Shown: positions 1 to 7,334, counted from the first letter of the stretch. The stretch: DNA of 9,532 nucleotides from Methanosarcina sp. (GCA_013331265.1 DUGS01000058.1:1-9532); one strand, 5' to 3'. Notes: generated by a model from the sequence alone, not told the origin. A program made the numbers and translations.

Positions 1-2220
1 GGTCACTGAAAGGGGAGCATATCCGCCTGTAACACTGGTACTGAAGTCTGCTTTAGGAAGAACGTTACTTCCATTTCCTCCCTGGTCTTGCAGGACGGTT
101 ATAACAGCAGTTTTTGAAGTCGTACCATTCATGTTGCTTGCTTTCAGATTAACTGTATAGTTTCCTGCTGCTGTGTAAATATGCTTTGGATTCTGCTCAG
201 GTGAACTGACTCCATCTCCAAAGTTCCAGTTCCACTCTGTTGCATTTTGTGAGATATCTGTAAACTGGACTGTAAGAGGGGCAGGACCGCTGATAACGTC
301 AGTGGTGAAGTCTGCAGCAGGAAGCACAAGATAGACTTCTAAAAGAGGATGGTAGTCTATTAAGCTGTCTCCGTTATAAATTACATCAATAAGACCGTCC
401 CCATCTGCATCATTATTTGCATAAATCTGGGAGTGGTCATCGTTTTTGATAGGGTCAGCCCAGTAGTTACCTCCGAGGTTGGGCCCTCCAGCAATGTTTC
501 TACCTGGAGTTTTTGTTATGTTCCATGTGCATTCATTGTTATTATTGTTTGCATTCACTGAATTGCTCAGATAGTTGTTGAAAATAAGGTTGTTAGTACT
601 CTGAGGACACAGGAACATACCAGCCTTGAGGTTCCAGGCTACACGGTTGCTTGAGATCTCGTTTTTCCGAGATGAATTCAAAGAAATTCCAACATTGTTG
701 TAATCAGCTGTGTTACTTGAAAGAATGCTGTCGTTAGAAAGCGAGAGCATTATCCCGTCATTAATGTTATTCGATGCCGTATTGTTAGAAATAACGCTGC
801 CATGCGAAGTAGTTACGTAGATACCCTTATCGTTTCTCGAAGCTTCATTGTTGAGTATGTAGGTTTTGCCCGAATTTACAAGGTAAATCCCGTAACCGCC
901 ATTTGAACTTACAGTATTGCTGGTAAGGTTGTTATTAATGCCGGCGGTTTCAAGAAGAATGCCATAACCAGTATTCGAATTTACAGCATTGCCTGAAACT
1001 GTGTTTCCACTGGACGACGAGGATATATAAATACCTCTGCGGTTTTCAGATACGTCATTGTTGGCAACGTTATTGTTGCCGGAACTCGAGAGAATAATAC
1101 CACTGCTGGTACTGGTACCTTTGTTCGATTTCGCGGTATTGCTAATAATAGTGTTGTCAACGGACTTCTCAAGAACTATGCCGCTATATGTGTTTGAATT
1201 TGCCAGATTACCTGAAAGTGTGTTCGAACTGGATGTTAAGGTTAAATAAATACCTCTGTTGTTGCTTGATACAGTATTGCTGAGAACATTATTGCCATTA
1301 GAATACCGCATTGCAATTCCATAGTCATTATTTGAAACCACATTGCTTTGCAGGACATTGTTGTATGAAGTGTTCAGGAAAATGGCATGAGTGCCTGGAT
1401 ATATAGAACCGTTCGAGATCGTGTTACTCGAGATTTCGTTCCTTGAGGAAGATACAAGGTTAATACCGTTGGTACTATTAAAAACAGTATTGCTTCTCAG
1501 GGCATTTTCGACTGAATCTGACAGATAGATCCCGAAGTTTGAATTTGAGTTTACATTATTGTTTTCGAGAACGATTTTGTTTGTATTCAACAGAACTATG
1601 CCATGGTCTGCACTCAGGTTTACAGTATTTCCTGAAACAGTATTCTCTCTGGAATTAGAAATATAAATTCCATACCTATTATTTGAGACCTTATTGCCAG
1701 AAACAGCAGCGTAATTGGAGCTCTCAAGAAGTATTGCCCTTCCCTGACCTGCAAGAAGGTTTTTGGTAGCTATGTTATTGCTGACTACAGCATAATTGGA
1801 ACCAGACAGATATACCCCAAGGGCATCATCGCGCAGTAAATTGTCTTTAACTTTACAGTAATCACTATTACGCACATAAATGCCTGCGGTGTTAAGTCCA
1901 GCTCCGGTAACAGTCAACCCTTCAATTGTTATGTTACCACTGTTCTGTATATAGATCACATTTTTGGTGGAGTCATTTGCTGCAATTACCGTATTTTCCG
2001 GACCATCATAAGACCTGATTACCAGGTCAGTTTTTTGATTCACGAGGACGTTTTCCGTATATGTTCCGGGGCCAATGGTAATCACATCACCGGATTTTGC
2101 GTTATCCACTACAGCCTGTATCGAGCCTCCTGAATTAACCGAATATTCGGTGGCTGCCCCGATACAGGAGCTTAGTGTTATTATGAGAGTGGCTAGTAGT
2201 AAAATTTTTATTTTATTTAT
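1..2220 (-). CDS. Exported NosD-type beta-helix / PKD surface protein (C-terminus beyond window)
   Basis: The minus frame is open for 740 codons and continues past the left edge. Counting from an ATA at 2218-2220, residues 2-23 form a signal peptide: basic NKIK, hydrophobic ILLLATLIITL, then SSCIGAA. Cleavage after AA is likely; LSSC also fits a lipobox loosely. Residues about 30-570 are some 20 parallel beta-helix coils of 22-26 residues, typified by GIYISNSRENTVSGN, the NosD/CASH carbohydrate-binding fold. A GGNYWADP motif and an Asp-rich NDADGDGLID segment (probable Ca2+ site) follow. A complete PKD domain spans about 631-709 (GPAPLTVQFTD, WNWNFGDG, NYTVNLKASN), and a second begins near 724. 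Family knowledge suggests a cell-envelope or matrix protein displayed outside the membrane. The start is odd: an in-frame TAA lies at 2233-2235, and the first ATG/GTG/TTG in frame is GTG at codon 38, past the signal peptide. Fold confident; ligand unknown. Confidence 0.87.
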   Translation of the reverse strand, partial: MNKIKILLLATLIITLSSCIGAATEYSVNSGGSIQAVVDNAKSGDVITIGPGTYTENVLVNQKTDLVIRSYDGPENTVIAANDSTKNVIYIQNSGNITIEGLTVTGAGLNTAGIYVRNSDYCKVKDNLLRDDALGVYLSGSNYAVVSNNIATKNLLAGQGRAILLESSNYAAVSGNKVSNNRYGIYISNSRENTVSGNTVNLSADHGIVLLNTNKIVLENNNVNSNSNFGIYLSDSVENALRSNTVFNSTNGINLVSSSRNEISSNTISNGSIYPGTHAIFLNTSYNNVLQSNVVSNNDYGIAMRYSNGNNVLSNTVSSNNRGIYLTLTSSSNTLSGNLANSNTYSGIVLEKSVDNTIISNTAKSNKGTSTSSGIILSSSGNNNVANNDVSENRRGIYISSSSSGNTVSGNAVNSNTGYGILLETAGINNNLTSNTVSSNGGYGIYLVNSGKTYILNNEASRNDKGIYVTTSHGSVISNNTASNNINDGIMLSLSNDSILSSNTADYNNVGISLNSSRKNEISSNRVAWNLKAGMFLCPQSTNNLIFNNYLSNSVNANNNNNECTWNITKTPGRNIAGGPNLGGNYWADPIKNDDHSQIYANNDADGDGLIDVIYNGDSLIDYHPLLEVYLVLPAADFTTDVISGPAPLTVQFTDISQNATEWNWNFGDGVSSPEQNPKHIYTAAGNYTVNLKASNMNGTTSKTAVITVLQDQGGNGSNVLPKADFSTSVTGGYAPLSVT

Positions 2221-2227
2221 TTGAATT

Positions 2228-2234
2228 CCTCCTT
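2228..2234 (-). promoter_or_regulatory. Strong ribosome binding site placing the start on an ATA codon
   Basis: On the minus strand AAGGAGG is a near-perfect Shine-Dalgarno sequence. Exactly 7 nt later comes ATA, followed by the codons for NKIKILLL. The spacing is ideal for initiation at that ATA. The site lies between the in-frame stop at 2233-2235 and the signal peptide, so it decides the start position although the start codon is not canonical. Confidence 0.7.
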
Positions 2235-2293
2235 AGTAGAAGAAATTTTTCAATGATACTTCCTACAATTACTTACACATTAACTACAAATAC

Positions 2294-2301
2294 AATATAA
2301 A
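2294..2301 (-). promoter_or_regulatory. TATA-like box for the surface-protein gene
   Basis: Minus strand reads TTTATATT about 75 nt upstream of the ATA start, which would put transcription start near 2270 and give a leader of about 50 nt. No clear purine-rich BRE precedes it. A competing TTTATATT-like stretch lies at 2330-2340, so the assignment is weak. Confidence 0.3.
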
Positions 2302-2710
2302 CATATTGGTGTAAATTAGAATTAATAAAGAAATATAAAGTAAAGAGGATTACGCAAAGTGCAATTGTTTTTATAGGAATAAATTTCATATGACTTTCGG
2401 GTATTCATCCTGTACACAAAATACAAAGAATGCTCAGCATATCGTAAATTCCAGCAAAACTCAACTAAGTATATTATAGAAGTTTGATTCGTGTTTTTTT
2501 GCAACCGCAAGTGTTTCCTTCTAAACGGCGCAGATATCATAATATTTAAGTAATACACGCTGTTAACAGGCAAATATTAATTAGATAGAGTAAAATTAAT
2601 ATATTTTAGATGTATTTCACTAAATGATAATAAACATTAAAATAACATTGTGTATGCAACACACCGGATGTCGGAAAAATGGGATAAAGTAGGATAAAAT
2701 AAATCAATTC

Positions 2711-2735
2711 AAAGGAAAAATAGCATATAAAAATA
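2711..2735 (-). terminator. Possible oligo-T terminator after the deacetylase gene
   Basis: On the minus strand the transcript would run through TTATTTTTATA and then TATTTTTCCTTT, two T5 tracts about 105-130 nt beyond the stop codon. Archaeal RNA polymerase can terminate on such oligo-T tracts without a hairpin. No strong stem precedes them, so this is a plausible rather than a firm call. Confidence 0.35.
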
Positions 2736-2779
2736 AGGGAGGGATTTGCCTCTTAATAAATGATTTCAACGCCCTCGAA

Positions 2780-2810
2780 AACAATTAAATCTCAACAATT
2801 TAAATCTCAA
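2780..2810. repeat. Tandem direct repeat, two copies, downstream of the deacetylase gene
   Basis: AACAATTAAATCTCAA at 2780-2795 is followed by AACAATTTAAATCTCAA at 2794-2810. The copies share an AA at the junction and differ by one inserted T. They begin 30 bp downstream of the deacetylase stop codon. No function is evident; slippage duplication in AT-rich DNA is the simplest reading. Confidence 0.6.
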
Positions 2811-2840
2811 ATCCCTTACCGACTTCTCGAGTAGAGTTTT

Positions 2841-4397
2841 TCAGTAAACAGTTTCCTGCTTCGTTCTTATATTGTATGCCCTGTATTCGTCTGCTTTCTT
2901 ATCCTGAAGGTAAACGTATTCATATACCGGAGAATTGAGCCTTTTCTTATATTCTTCCCTGGCTTCCTCTTGGCAGCGGTTGCAGGCATAGATAGGGACC
3001 GAAACTCCGAATATTCTGGTATCGTTTATGCTTCTGTGGGCACGGGAATCTATGGTTACATAGCCCTGGCAGTCAGGGCACATCCTGACTGTTTCTTCCT
3101 GGAGTTCCTGAATCATATCGGTATCATAGAAGATCTGTTTTTTCCGGCGGTAAAAGTCCCCGTGTTTTGCGATTTCTGCTTCTACAAGACTGTCCCGGTT
3201 ATTCCAGTTTTCGAGCTGAGTTGAAACAACTCCCTCCAGGATCTGTCTGTCCCTTGCAGCCTGCACAAACATCCCGGGCTTGAAATCGGGTTCCTTTACA
3301 CAGGAATAGTCAAGTCCAGCCATGGCAAGGATTATGCCTGTATTTACATAAGGCAGTGCACTCTGGATCGCATAGCCTCCTTCAAGTACTGCCATATCAG
3401 GGGCAAGTTTCTCGTTTAATTTTGCATAGCCCTGCGCGGAGAAGCGCATATTTGCAAGAGGATCGGTATAGTGGTTGTCCTGTCCTGCAGAATTGAGGAC
3501 GAGTTCTGGCCTGAAGTCCTTGAGGATAGGCATCACAAGAGCATCAAGAACGTAGAGAATACCCTCATCCGGAGTACCGGGAGGAAGAGGGATATTGATT
3601 GTCCTTCCAAGTGCCTTTGGGCCTCCAAGTTCGTTCATGAAGCCCGACCCGGGATAGAGTGTCCTCCCGTCCTGGTGGAAGGAAATAAAAAGAACATCCG
3701 GGTCGTTGTAAAAAATCTCCTGTGTCCCGTCCCCGTGATGGACATCGGTGTCCACGATTGCTATCCTGCGGATACCGTACTTTTTTCTCAGGTACTCGAC
3801 AAGGATTGCTTCATTATTGATATTACAAAAGCCGCGGTTTCCGTGGGCTACTGTCATGGAATGGTGGCCTGGAGGGCGTATAAGTGCAAAAGCGTTTTTA
3901 ACCTCCCCCCGCATGAGAGCATCAGCTAGGACAAGACAGCTGCCAGCTGCAATCAGGTGAGGAGTTGTTGCCTGGGCTTTTATGTCAGGGACGCAGAAAT
4001 GGACCCTTGCAATGTCCTTAAAATCTGCAAGGCGAGGTTTGTACTCGGCTATCTGCGGGAGGTCCATCAGCCCTTCTTCAAAGATCTGGTCACGAGTATA
4101 GAGGAGGCGTTCCTCTCTTTCAGGGTGGGTTGGAGAAATTGCCCAGTCAAAAGCCGGGAAGAAAATAAGACCCGTCCTTCTGGCTCCTGACCGGTTTACA
4201 GGGATCATATGTTTCTTTTCAGGTTCATTTTCTGGTTCATCTTCAGATTTCTGCTCTGAAGTCTTTGTTTTCACTATAACTTCCTCCACTCTATGAGGCT
4301 CAATTTCTTCTTCATTCAGTTCTTTTTTCTCGGCCCCGGTATTTTTTTCAGACCCGCCTTTTAGTGCGTCCTTAATTTTCCCAAGCCCGAGCTTCAT
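2841..4397 (-). CDS. Histone deacetylase-family Zn-dependent amidohydrolase with C-terminal CxxC pairs
   Basis: This 518-residue protein belongs to the HDAC / acetoin-utilisation / acetylpolyamine-amidohydrolase superfamily, cytosolic enzymes that hydrolyse acetyl-amide bonds. The active site looks complete: RPPGHH at 174-179 (His dyad), GFCNINN at 189-195, VDTDVHHGDGTQ at 215-226 (Zn ligands D218 and H220 by family alignment), AGQD with ligand D307, and LEGGY with catalytic Tyr342. A charged, probably disordered tail of about 70 residues precedes the domain. After it, CPDC (440-443) and CNRC (472-475) could form a zinc ribbon, unusual for this family. I chose the ATG at 4397 because it overlaps the upstream stop as ATGA and has GGAGGG 7 nt before it; the ATG at 4418 (7 residues longer) lacks such a site. 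The substrate is not evident: acetylated histone-like proteins, polyamines or other N-acetyl amines are all possible. Confidence 0.9.
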   Translation of the reverse strand: MKLGLGKIKDALKGGSEKNTGAEKKELNEEEIEPHRVEEVIVKTKTSEQKSEDEPENEPEKKHMIPVNRSGARRTGLIFFPAFDWAISPTHPEREERLLYTRDQIFEEGLMDLPQIAEYKPRLADFKDIARVHFCVPDIKAQATTPHLIAAGSCLVLADALMRGEVKNAFALIRPPGHHSMTVAHGNRGFCNINNEAILVEYLRKKYGIRRIAIVDTDVHHGDGTQEIFYNDPDVLFISFHQDGRTLYPGSGFMNELGGPKALGRTINIPLPPGTPDEGILYVLDALVMPILKDFRPELVLNSAGQDNHYTDPLANMRFSAQGYAKLNEKLAPDMAVLEGGYAIQSALPYVNTGIILAMAGLDYSCVKEPDFKPGMFVQAARDRQILEGVVSTQLENWNNRDSLVEAEIAKHGDFYRRKKQIFYDTDMIQELQEETVRMCPDCQGYVTIDSRAHRSINDTRIFGVSVPIYACNRCQEEAREEYKKRLNSPVYEYVYLQDKKADEYRAYNIRTKQETVY

Positions 4398-6106
4398 GCC
4401 TTTTCCCTCCTGTCCCATTCCGGAATCAGTCCTGCCGGGATCTGCATACTTACGTCAAAAAGCCGCCCTGCCGTAAACCAGCCCTCAACTACGTTAAAGA
4501 CCTCACTGCTAACAACCTCGGCTTCGTCTGCGTACTTGGAAACCCCAAACCTTTTTGCGCGTTCCCTGAGGAGTTTTGTTGCAAGGGATTCGGCTTCTTC
4601 TGAACGCATCCTGTTGAAATTTCCGATATCGGTGGAGTTAAGGCTCACGATCTCACCTTCTTCGGCTACCGAATAGACCTTCTGCTGGGTATCAATGCGC
4701 AGATTAAGAGTAAGAGTGGGCCTTGCAACAGCCGCACCTATGGCATTTCCCACTTCAGAATGGTCGGGAATAACCGGTTTTGCATTCAGTTTTTCTGCAA
4801 CTCCTGCAATCAGGCCCTTTGCCCCACCGCCTACTCCGACCACATTTTCAGGCCTTACTTTTTTCTCCTGCAAAACTTCCCATATCCTGTAGGCAGGCTC
4901 CTGTTCCCATTCAAGAAACATCTCTCTCACTGCCTGCGCAATCATTTCGGCAGTTGCGTCCACTATAAGTGAAGCGGCTTCGGTTTTGGGTTTCCCAAGA
5001 CTGGAAGCTACAGCAGTGATCGCATCTTTTGCACGTTCGGGGTCTCCTACTTCCACAAGCCCGAGTACTCTCAAAGCATCTGTTGGGGTTGGCTTTTCTC
5101 CTCCCATACAGTAAGCCGGACCTGCCCTTTCAGGCCCTATAGTTACTTTCCTGAGCCCATCACCGGTTTCTCTGACCCTCACAATGCTGTCTCCTCCCAC
5201 AGCTATCGAGCGGACTGCAAAAGCACGGACATGGGTCAGGAAGTTTCCGAGCCTGGCACCTTTGGAGGCGATAAGCGGTTTTCCGGAAAGGATAAGAGCA
5301 AGATCGGTAGTGGTCCCGCCAATATCCACCACAACAGATGTCTGCCCTTCAGGAGTAAGAGCAAGAGCTCCAATTGTGCTTGCTGCTGGGCCTGAAAAAA
5401 TAGTTTCCACAGGGAATTCTACGGATTTTTCAATTGGCAGAGTCCCTCCATCGGCTTTAAGGATATATACAGGAGCTCTGATCTTTCTTTCTTCCAGAGC
5501 TTTTTTTATCTCCGCAACAAACCCCTGGTAGCGCTCCCCTGTTGCAGAGGCCAGCATGGAAGTGGCGACCCTTCGAGGGAAGTTCAGTTTCCCTGAGACT
5601 TTATGCCCGAGTTCCACCTTGCATCCCGGGTACATCTCCCTGAGAATTTCTTCTACCCTGAGTTCATGGGAAGGGTTCCTCTGCCCGAATTTGCTTACCA
5701 CGGCAGCTCTGGAAAAGCCCTGCTCCCTGATTCTATTCACCGTCTCCCGAACCTCAGCTTCGTCAAGGGGCTGGATTTCCCTTCCCCTGTAGTCCATAGC
5801 TCCTTTTAAGTAGAAACTGTCAGGAAAAACATAACTTGCAGGATTAACACCCGGTCCCGGAATAAGTAGTAGAGCCACACGGTCGGTTTTACCCTCAGCA
5901 ATAAGGTTTGTTATTACGGTTGTACTGAACACCACCCTTTTGAAGTTTTCCGGGGGAACTCCTCTGCTAACTTCATCAAGGGCACCGATCAGAGATTTAA
6001 GAAGATTCCCTGCATCCGTTGGAACCTTGGCTGTGCTGTATACCTCTCCGTTTTGAATAAGCACCGCATCTGTGGTGGTGCCCCCTACATCAATTCCTAT
6101 GAGCAT
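4394..6106 (-). CDS. HyuA-like hydantoinase/oxoprolinase-family ATPase
   Basis: The 570-residue product carries the hallmarks of the hydantoinase A / 5-oxoprolinase family, an actin/hexokinase-type ATPase that phosphorylates a lactam or carbonyl substrate during ATP-dependent amide-ring opening. Visible motifs are IDVGGTTTD at 5-13 (phosphate 1), VVDIGGTTTD at 259-268 (second phosphate loop), SIAVGGDS at 300-307, AGPAYCMGG with PTPTDA at 328-344 (family signature), and VVGVGGGA at 422-429 (adenosine loop). It is shorter than typical HyuA proteins of roughly 650-700 residues, and no HyuB partner lies in this window. Its TGA overlaps the deacetylase ATG as ATGA, so the two are co-transcribed and probably work on related substrates. 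The start at 6106 has only a weak AGGCG-like site about 9 nt upstream. Family assignment is firm; the substrate (hydantoin, oxoproline, N-methylated or cofactor-derived amide) cannot be read from sequence. Confidence 0.88.
   Translation of the reverse strand: MLIGIDVGGTTTDAVLIQNGEVYSTAKVPTDAGNLLKSLIGALDEVSRGVPPENFKRVVFSTTVITNLIAEGKTDRVALLLIPGPGVNPASYVFPDSFYLKGAMDYRGREIQPLDEAEVRETVNRIREQGFSRAAVVSKFGQRNPSHELRVEEILREMYPGCKVELGHKVSGKLNFPRRVATSMLASATGERYQGFVAEIKKALEERKIRAPVYILKADGGTLPIEKSVEFPVETIFSGPAASTIGALALTPEGQTSVVVDIGGTTTDLALILSGKPLIASKGARLGNFLTHVRAFAVRSIAVGGDSIVRVRETGDGLRKVTIGPERAGPAYCMGGEKPTPTDALRVLGLVEVGDPERAKDAITAVASSLGKPKTEAASLIVDATAEMIAQAVREMFLEWEQEPAYRIWEVLQEKKVRPENVVGVGGGAKGLIAGVAEKLNAKPVIPDHSEVGNAIGAAVARPTLTLNLRIDTQQKVYSVAEEGEIVSLNSTDIGNFNRMRSEEAESLATKLLRERAKRFGVSKYADEAEVVSSEVFNVVEGWFTAGRLFDVSMQIPAGLIPEWDRREKA
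4405..4410 (-). promoter_or_regulatory. Ribosome binding site deciding the deacetylase start
   Basis: GGAGGG on the minus strand lies inside the 3' end of the HyuA-like gene, 7 nt before the ATG at 4397. It supports that start over the ATG at 4418, which lies upstream of this site, and suggests translational coupling of the two genes. Confidence 0.75.
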
Positions 6107-6177
6107 TCACAATTCGCCTATCCTCACCTGTATGAATATATCTTCCTTTCCTATTTTCAGAATTTTTAACTGGACTC

Positions 6178-6187
6178 AATTTATAGG
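6178..6187 (-). promoter_or_regulatory. TATA-like box for the HyuA-like/deacetylase operon
   Basis: Minus strand CCTATAAATT lies about 72 nt upstream of the HyuA-like start and just beyond the terminator at 6197-6221. Initiation about 25 nt downstream would leave a leader of roughly 45-50 nt. Its position between a terminator and the operon supports an independent promoter, but the BRE is not obvious. Confidence 0.4.
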
Positions 6188-6196
6188 AAGAAGCGT

Positions 6197-6221
6197 AAAA
6201 ACCCTGAGTCTTATCTCAGGG
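6197..6221 (-). terminator. Hairpin-plus-T5 terminator after the 23-residue-repeat gene
   Basis: On the minus strand CCCTGAG, loop ATAAGA, CTCAGGG forms a perfect 7-bp GC-rich stem, followed immediately by TTTTT (6201 down to 6197). This is a textbook intrinsic-terminator shape, oriented to end transcription coming from the gene at 6354-7250. It lies 130 nt past that gene's stop and about 90 nt before the HyuA-like start, so it could also act as a leader attenuator if transcription reads through. Confidence 0.6.
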
Positions 6222-6230
6222 ATATAAGCG

Positions 6231-6270
6231 TCAACTTATTCATATTACTTTCATTATCTCTCAACTTATT
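6231..6270. repeat. Direct repeat TCAACTTATT, two copies 30 bp apart
   Basis: Identical decamers occur at 6231-6240 and 6261-6270. The 30-bp period is close to three helical turns, so both copies face the same side of the DNA. They lie upstream of the HyuA-like TATA candidate and could be a regulator site, though chance in AT-rich DNA is possible. Confidence 0.4.
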
Positions 6271-6291
6271 AATGCTATTAAAGCCTGTTTG

Positions 6292-6310
6292 AGATGCCAA
6301 AAGGCCATCT
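6292..6310 (-). other. Hairpin in the 3' region of the repeat-protein gene
   Basis: Minus strand AGATGGCC, loop TTTT, GGCATCT pairs over 7 bp with one bulged G. No T-run follows, so it is more likely a 3'-UTR structure than a terminator by itself. Confidence 0.4.
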
Positions 6311-6324
6311 ATGATTCAGGAAGT

Positions 6325-6348
6325 CCGTTAAATCTTTAGATTTAGCGG
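6325..6348 (-). other. Ten-bp hairpin immediately after the repeat-protein stop codon
   Basis: CCGTTAAATC at 6325-6334 and GATTTAGCGG at 6339-6348 form a 10-bp stem with one G-T wobble and a TTTA loop. It begins 6 nt past the stop codon at 6354-6356. The position suggests an mRNA 3'-end stabiliser or part of the termination region; no T-run is attached. Confidence 0.5.
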
Positions 6349-6353
6349 GTAAT

Positions 6354-7250
6354 TCACTTAAGATTCACCCATAACGATTTCATCATTTCCCTTATTTCTT
6401 CTATTCTTTTTATACTGTCATCATTATTTATAATGTCAAGTTCATTAAAAGTATCAAGGGCAACCCTTGCTGCAATTGAAGCATCGTTCAGGTACCTGTT
6501 CCCTGCACTGCTCACAATTGTCTGGAGGGCCGAAGCGGCCTGAAAAACGGCATTTTCCATTTCTTCTTCCTCAGCGCTTTTTCCTATTTCTTCAATAGAA
6601 GCTGCAATATTTCCTGTAGCGCTCTGGAGGTTTTCTTCCATAGCTGCTACCGCCATTTCTTCTAACATGATCTCTGCTCCTATTGCAGCCTCTTCAAGAG
6701 TTCTCTGAGCAGCCAGCTTTCCGGTATCTCCAAGGCAGGAGATGCATATTGCAGCATTTTCCGAAACATCGGGATATTTTATTCTGGCAACCGCTTTTCC
6801 TATCTCGCCAAGCCCGATTGTAACTGCAATAGTTTCCTTTTCTTTGTTCAAGAGAGCTGCCGTGTTTCCGCTTTTTCCGAGCATTGATGCTGCAAGTTTG
6901 GCTACCGTCTCAAGTTGCTGTTCAACAGCTATTTTTCCTATAGTTCCGAAAGAGAGCAGGACTTTGACAGTCGTATTTTCCATATTCTGCTTCATTGAAC
7001 ACTGAAGCATCTTATCCAGGGATCTGATAGCATTGACTGCTGCATTTTCCATCCCCTGAAGGGCAGCGGCCTTTCCTATTTCTTTTATGAAAGCTACCGT
7101 TTGCTCAGCTTCCAGCTCCTTTCTTTCACTAAGGTAACCTTTGCCAATCTCTGTAAGAGAGGCAAGAGCCTGGCTGACCCCTTCGTCAAACTCTTCATCA
7201 ATGAAATCCAGACCTTCCTGTATTATCTGATCCTGATCTTTTGAAAACAT
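6354..7250 (-). CDS. All-alpha protein of eleven 23-residue repeats, function unknown
   Basis: I do not recognise a named family. The 298-residue product has no signal peptide or membrane segment and is acidic and Ala/Glu-rich, so it is probably cytosolic. After about 20 residues it is built from eleven units with a rough consensus AAxxAAxSLxEIGKxA, then about five residues and MEN. The EIGK anchor, or its degenerate equivalent, falls near residues 34, 57, 80, 103, 126, 149, 175, 198, 221, 244 and 267: ten intervals, nine of 23 residues and one of 26, where KYPDVSEN carries a three-residue insertion. The pattern predicts an amphipathic helical solenoid, shorter in period than HEAT, TPR or Sel1 repeats. 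The ATG at 7250 has a modest AAGGGG about 10 nt upstream. The gene appears monocistronic: its own promoter lies at 7335-7353 and a strong hairpin terminator follows. A protein-binding scaffold is the natural guess, nothing more. Confidence 0.82.
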   Translation of the reverse strand: MFSKDQDQIIQEGLDFIDEEFDEGVSQALASLTEIGKGYLSERKELEAEQTVAFIKEIGKAAALQGMENAAVNAIRSLDKMLQCSMKQNMENTTVKVLLSFGTIGKIAVEQQLETVAKLAASMLGKSGNTAALLNKEKETIAVTIGLGEIGKAVARIKYPDVSENAAICISCLGDTGKLAAQRTLEEAAIGAEIMLEEMAVAAMEENLQSATGNIAASIEEIGKSAEEEEMENAVFQAASALQTIVSSAGNRYLNDASIAARVALDTFNELDIINNDDSIKRIEEIREMMKSLWVNLK

Positions 7251-7334
7251 GGCCTTGAAACCCCTTTTAGGCAGTTATGCCCTCTATTCCATAGTCCCCC
7301 ACTTTTCTATTTTTCTATTTCTTCCCCTGTTTGC

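Larger units (their letters stand above)
2235..2840. other. AT-rich spacer of about 600 bp without a supported gene
   Basis: The stretch separates two minus-strand genes. It holds the candidate promoter of the surface-protein gene at its low end and the 3' region of the deacetylase gene at its high end. An 83-codon minus ORF (2322-2573) has no Shine-Dalgarno sequence, a composition dominated by AT-rich codons (many N, Y, I, F, K) and no recognisable domain, so I do not call it a gene. A small inverted repeat TGTGT/ACACA lies at 2649-2663. I see no RNA gene, mobile element or array. Confidence 0.6.

Noticed and set aside
450..2100. Recurring short motifs that could suggest a CRISPR array
   Set aside because: The similarity is at protein level (beta-helix coils), unit lengths vary, and there are no identical repeats with unique spacers.
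2322..2573. 83-codon minus-strand ORF in the AT-rich spacer
   Set aside because: No ribosome site, biased AT-driven composition, no domain recognised, and it overlaps the likely promoter region of the surface-protein gene.
4398..4418. Deacetylase start at the ATG at 4418
   Set aside because: It adds only seven residues and lacks a ribosome site, whereas the ATG at 4397 has GGAGGG and an ATGA overlap with the upstream stop.
2970..5809. Plus-strand ORFs opposite the deacetylase and HyuA-like genes
   Set aside because: They are antisense shadows of strongly coding minus frames, with no domains or ribosome sites of their own.
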